A DNA stretch of 64,000 bases, taken from Novosphingobium sp. Gsoil 351 (GTDB lineage: Bacteria > Pseudomonadota > Alphaproteobacteria > Sphingomonadales > Sphingomonadaceae). The stretch covers positions 1,889,501 to 1,953,500 of the forward strand of contig NZ_CP046120.1 in assembly GCF_009707465.1 (NCBI RefSeq), given 5' to 3'. Both the position numbers and the translations under genes were made by a program. The notes beneath the pieces were generated by a model that was not told the DNA's origin, did no database searches, and worked only from the letters and a program-made list of their open reading frames with translations. This document shows, piece after piece, positions 63,582 to 64,000 of this stretch (its first letter is position 1; each line of letters starts with the position of its first letter).

Positions 63582-64000
63582 TTAGTTGATCTTGTAGACG
63601 ATTCTCGTGCTGAACGAACCGGTGGTGGGGTTGCCCCCGGCATCGAGCGCGGGCTCGAAGCGGGCGTAACGCTGCATCCCGTCGCACGCGGCGCTGTCGA
63701 GATCGCCCGATCCGCTCGAACCCGTCACTGTGCAGCCCGCGACGCGACCGTCGGGGCCAACGGTGACACGGACGCCGACGGTACCTTCTATCTCCTTGCG
63801 CAAGGCGGCCGAAGGATAGTTGTCCTGAATCCGCGCAGCCCAGCTGCTTTGGCCCTTCGGCTTGGCGCCACGCGCCTTCGACACCGCGGGCGGCGGCGGG
63901 GGAGCGGGCGGCGGCGCCGTGACCGTGGGCGGCAGGACCACCGCGGGCGGAGTGGCTACCGCCTGAACCGGCGAGGGCCGATCGAAGCTGATCGGAGGCG
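63582..64000 (-). CDS. tonB: Energy transducer TonB, C-terminal part (cut by window edge)
   Basis: The frame is open from the right edge to the stop at 63582, about 139 residues. It shows a Pro-rich stretch (PPAPPPPP and before it more Pro/Val), the linker, then the TonB C-terminal domain with YPSAALRKEIEGTVGVRVTVGPDGRVAGCTV and the end RYARFEPALDAGG (both landmarks). The domain contacts the TonB box of outer-membrane receptors. The N-terminal membrane anchor lies beyond the window. It begins the tonB-exbB-exbD-exbD operon; the gap to exbB is 79 bases. Confidence 0.94.
   Translation of the reverse strand, partial: PPISFDRPSPVQAVATPPAVVLPPTVTAPPPAPPPPPAVSKARGAKPKGQSSWAARIQDNYPSAALRKEIEGTVGVRVTVGPDGRVAGCTVTGSSGSGDLDSAACDGMQRYARFEPALDAGGNPTTGSFSTRIVYKIN

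Overview
The window is high-GC DNA from an alphaproteobacterium, most likely a sphingomonad (Sphingomonadales). The pointers are a CtrA-type cell-cycle regulator ending in Ala-Ala, a tonB-exbB-exbD-exbD operon, exosortase-A-associated polysaccharide genes, an intracellular PHB depolymerase, many GTG/TTG starts, frequent 1-4 base gene overlaps, and scattered short palindromic repeats of a type I associate with sphingomonads. The species cannot be named from this window. No prophage, insertion sequence, CRISPR array or rRNA was seen. One tRNA (Gly, GCC anticodon) is present.

Layout. 1-3761 (minus): a tightly packed redox cluster. It encodes a very unusual 858-residue protein joining an FAD/NAD(P) oxidoreductase, two cyclic-nucleotide-binding domains and a 16-Cys four-cluster ferredoxin domain, then a four-helix b-type cytochrome, then an FHA protein cut by the window edge. 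3978-5685 (plus): a CcmI-like TPR protein whose frame runs into a VapB/VapC toxin-antitoxin pair. 5852-6608: ctrA with a candidate CtrA box and a terminator. 6609-9603: a repeat element, a PaaK-like adenylating enzyme, trmB, and sodC on the opposite strand. 9669-18120: CoA-transferase, hydrolase, tRNA-Gly, a CnoX-like thioredoxin, a Lon-substrate-domain protein, lipoproteins, MarC, folD, yggT and argB. 18120-26913: queuosine-precursor transporter, nucleoside transporter, mutS, a polytopic membrane protein and maeB. 26915-29723 (minus): a three-gene type III polyketide synthase / methyltransferase / flavoprotein operon that looks like a phenolic-lipid pathway. 29845-36179: TSUP transporter, ribA-xthA, a possible small RNA, LolA-like carrier, rpmG, ppk2 and phhA. 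36297-44845: lipoprotein, GlsB-like protein, uppP, DsbA-fold isomerase, M13 peptidase, ABC exporter, phaZ and a DUF4126-like protein. 44886-47376: a thiolase/MaoC/carboxymuconolactone-decarboxylase-like group for acyl-CoA metabolism. 47432-51111: exosortase-A-associated O-glycosylation ligase, a tiny membrane ORF, a glycosyltransferase and a membrane protein. 51275-57407: gltB-gltD. 57527-61539: exported protein, degenerate PhyH-like protein and a DEXH helicase. 61602-64000 (minus): tonB-exbB-exbD-exbD.

Most genes are housekeeping or central metabolism. The least explained systems are the cyclic-nucleotide-linked redox cluster at the left end and, to a smaller degree, the phenolic-lipid operon. 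Two genes (the TPR protein and the DEXH helicase) each carry what looks like a one-base deletion in a homopolymer run. That is either real frame decay or a systematic sequencing artefact, and should be settled before the fused TPR-antitoxin frame is taken at face value.
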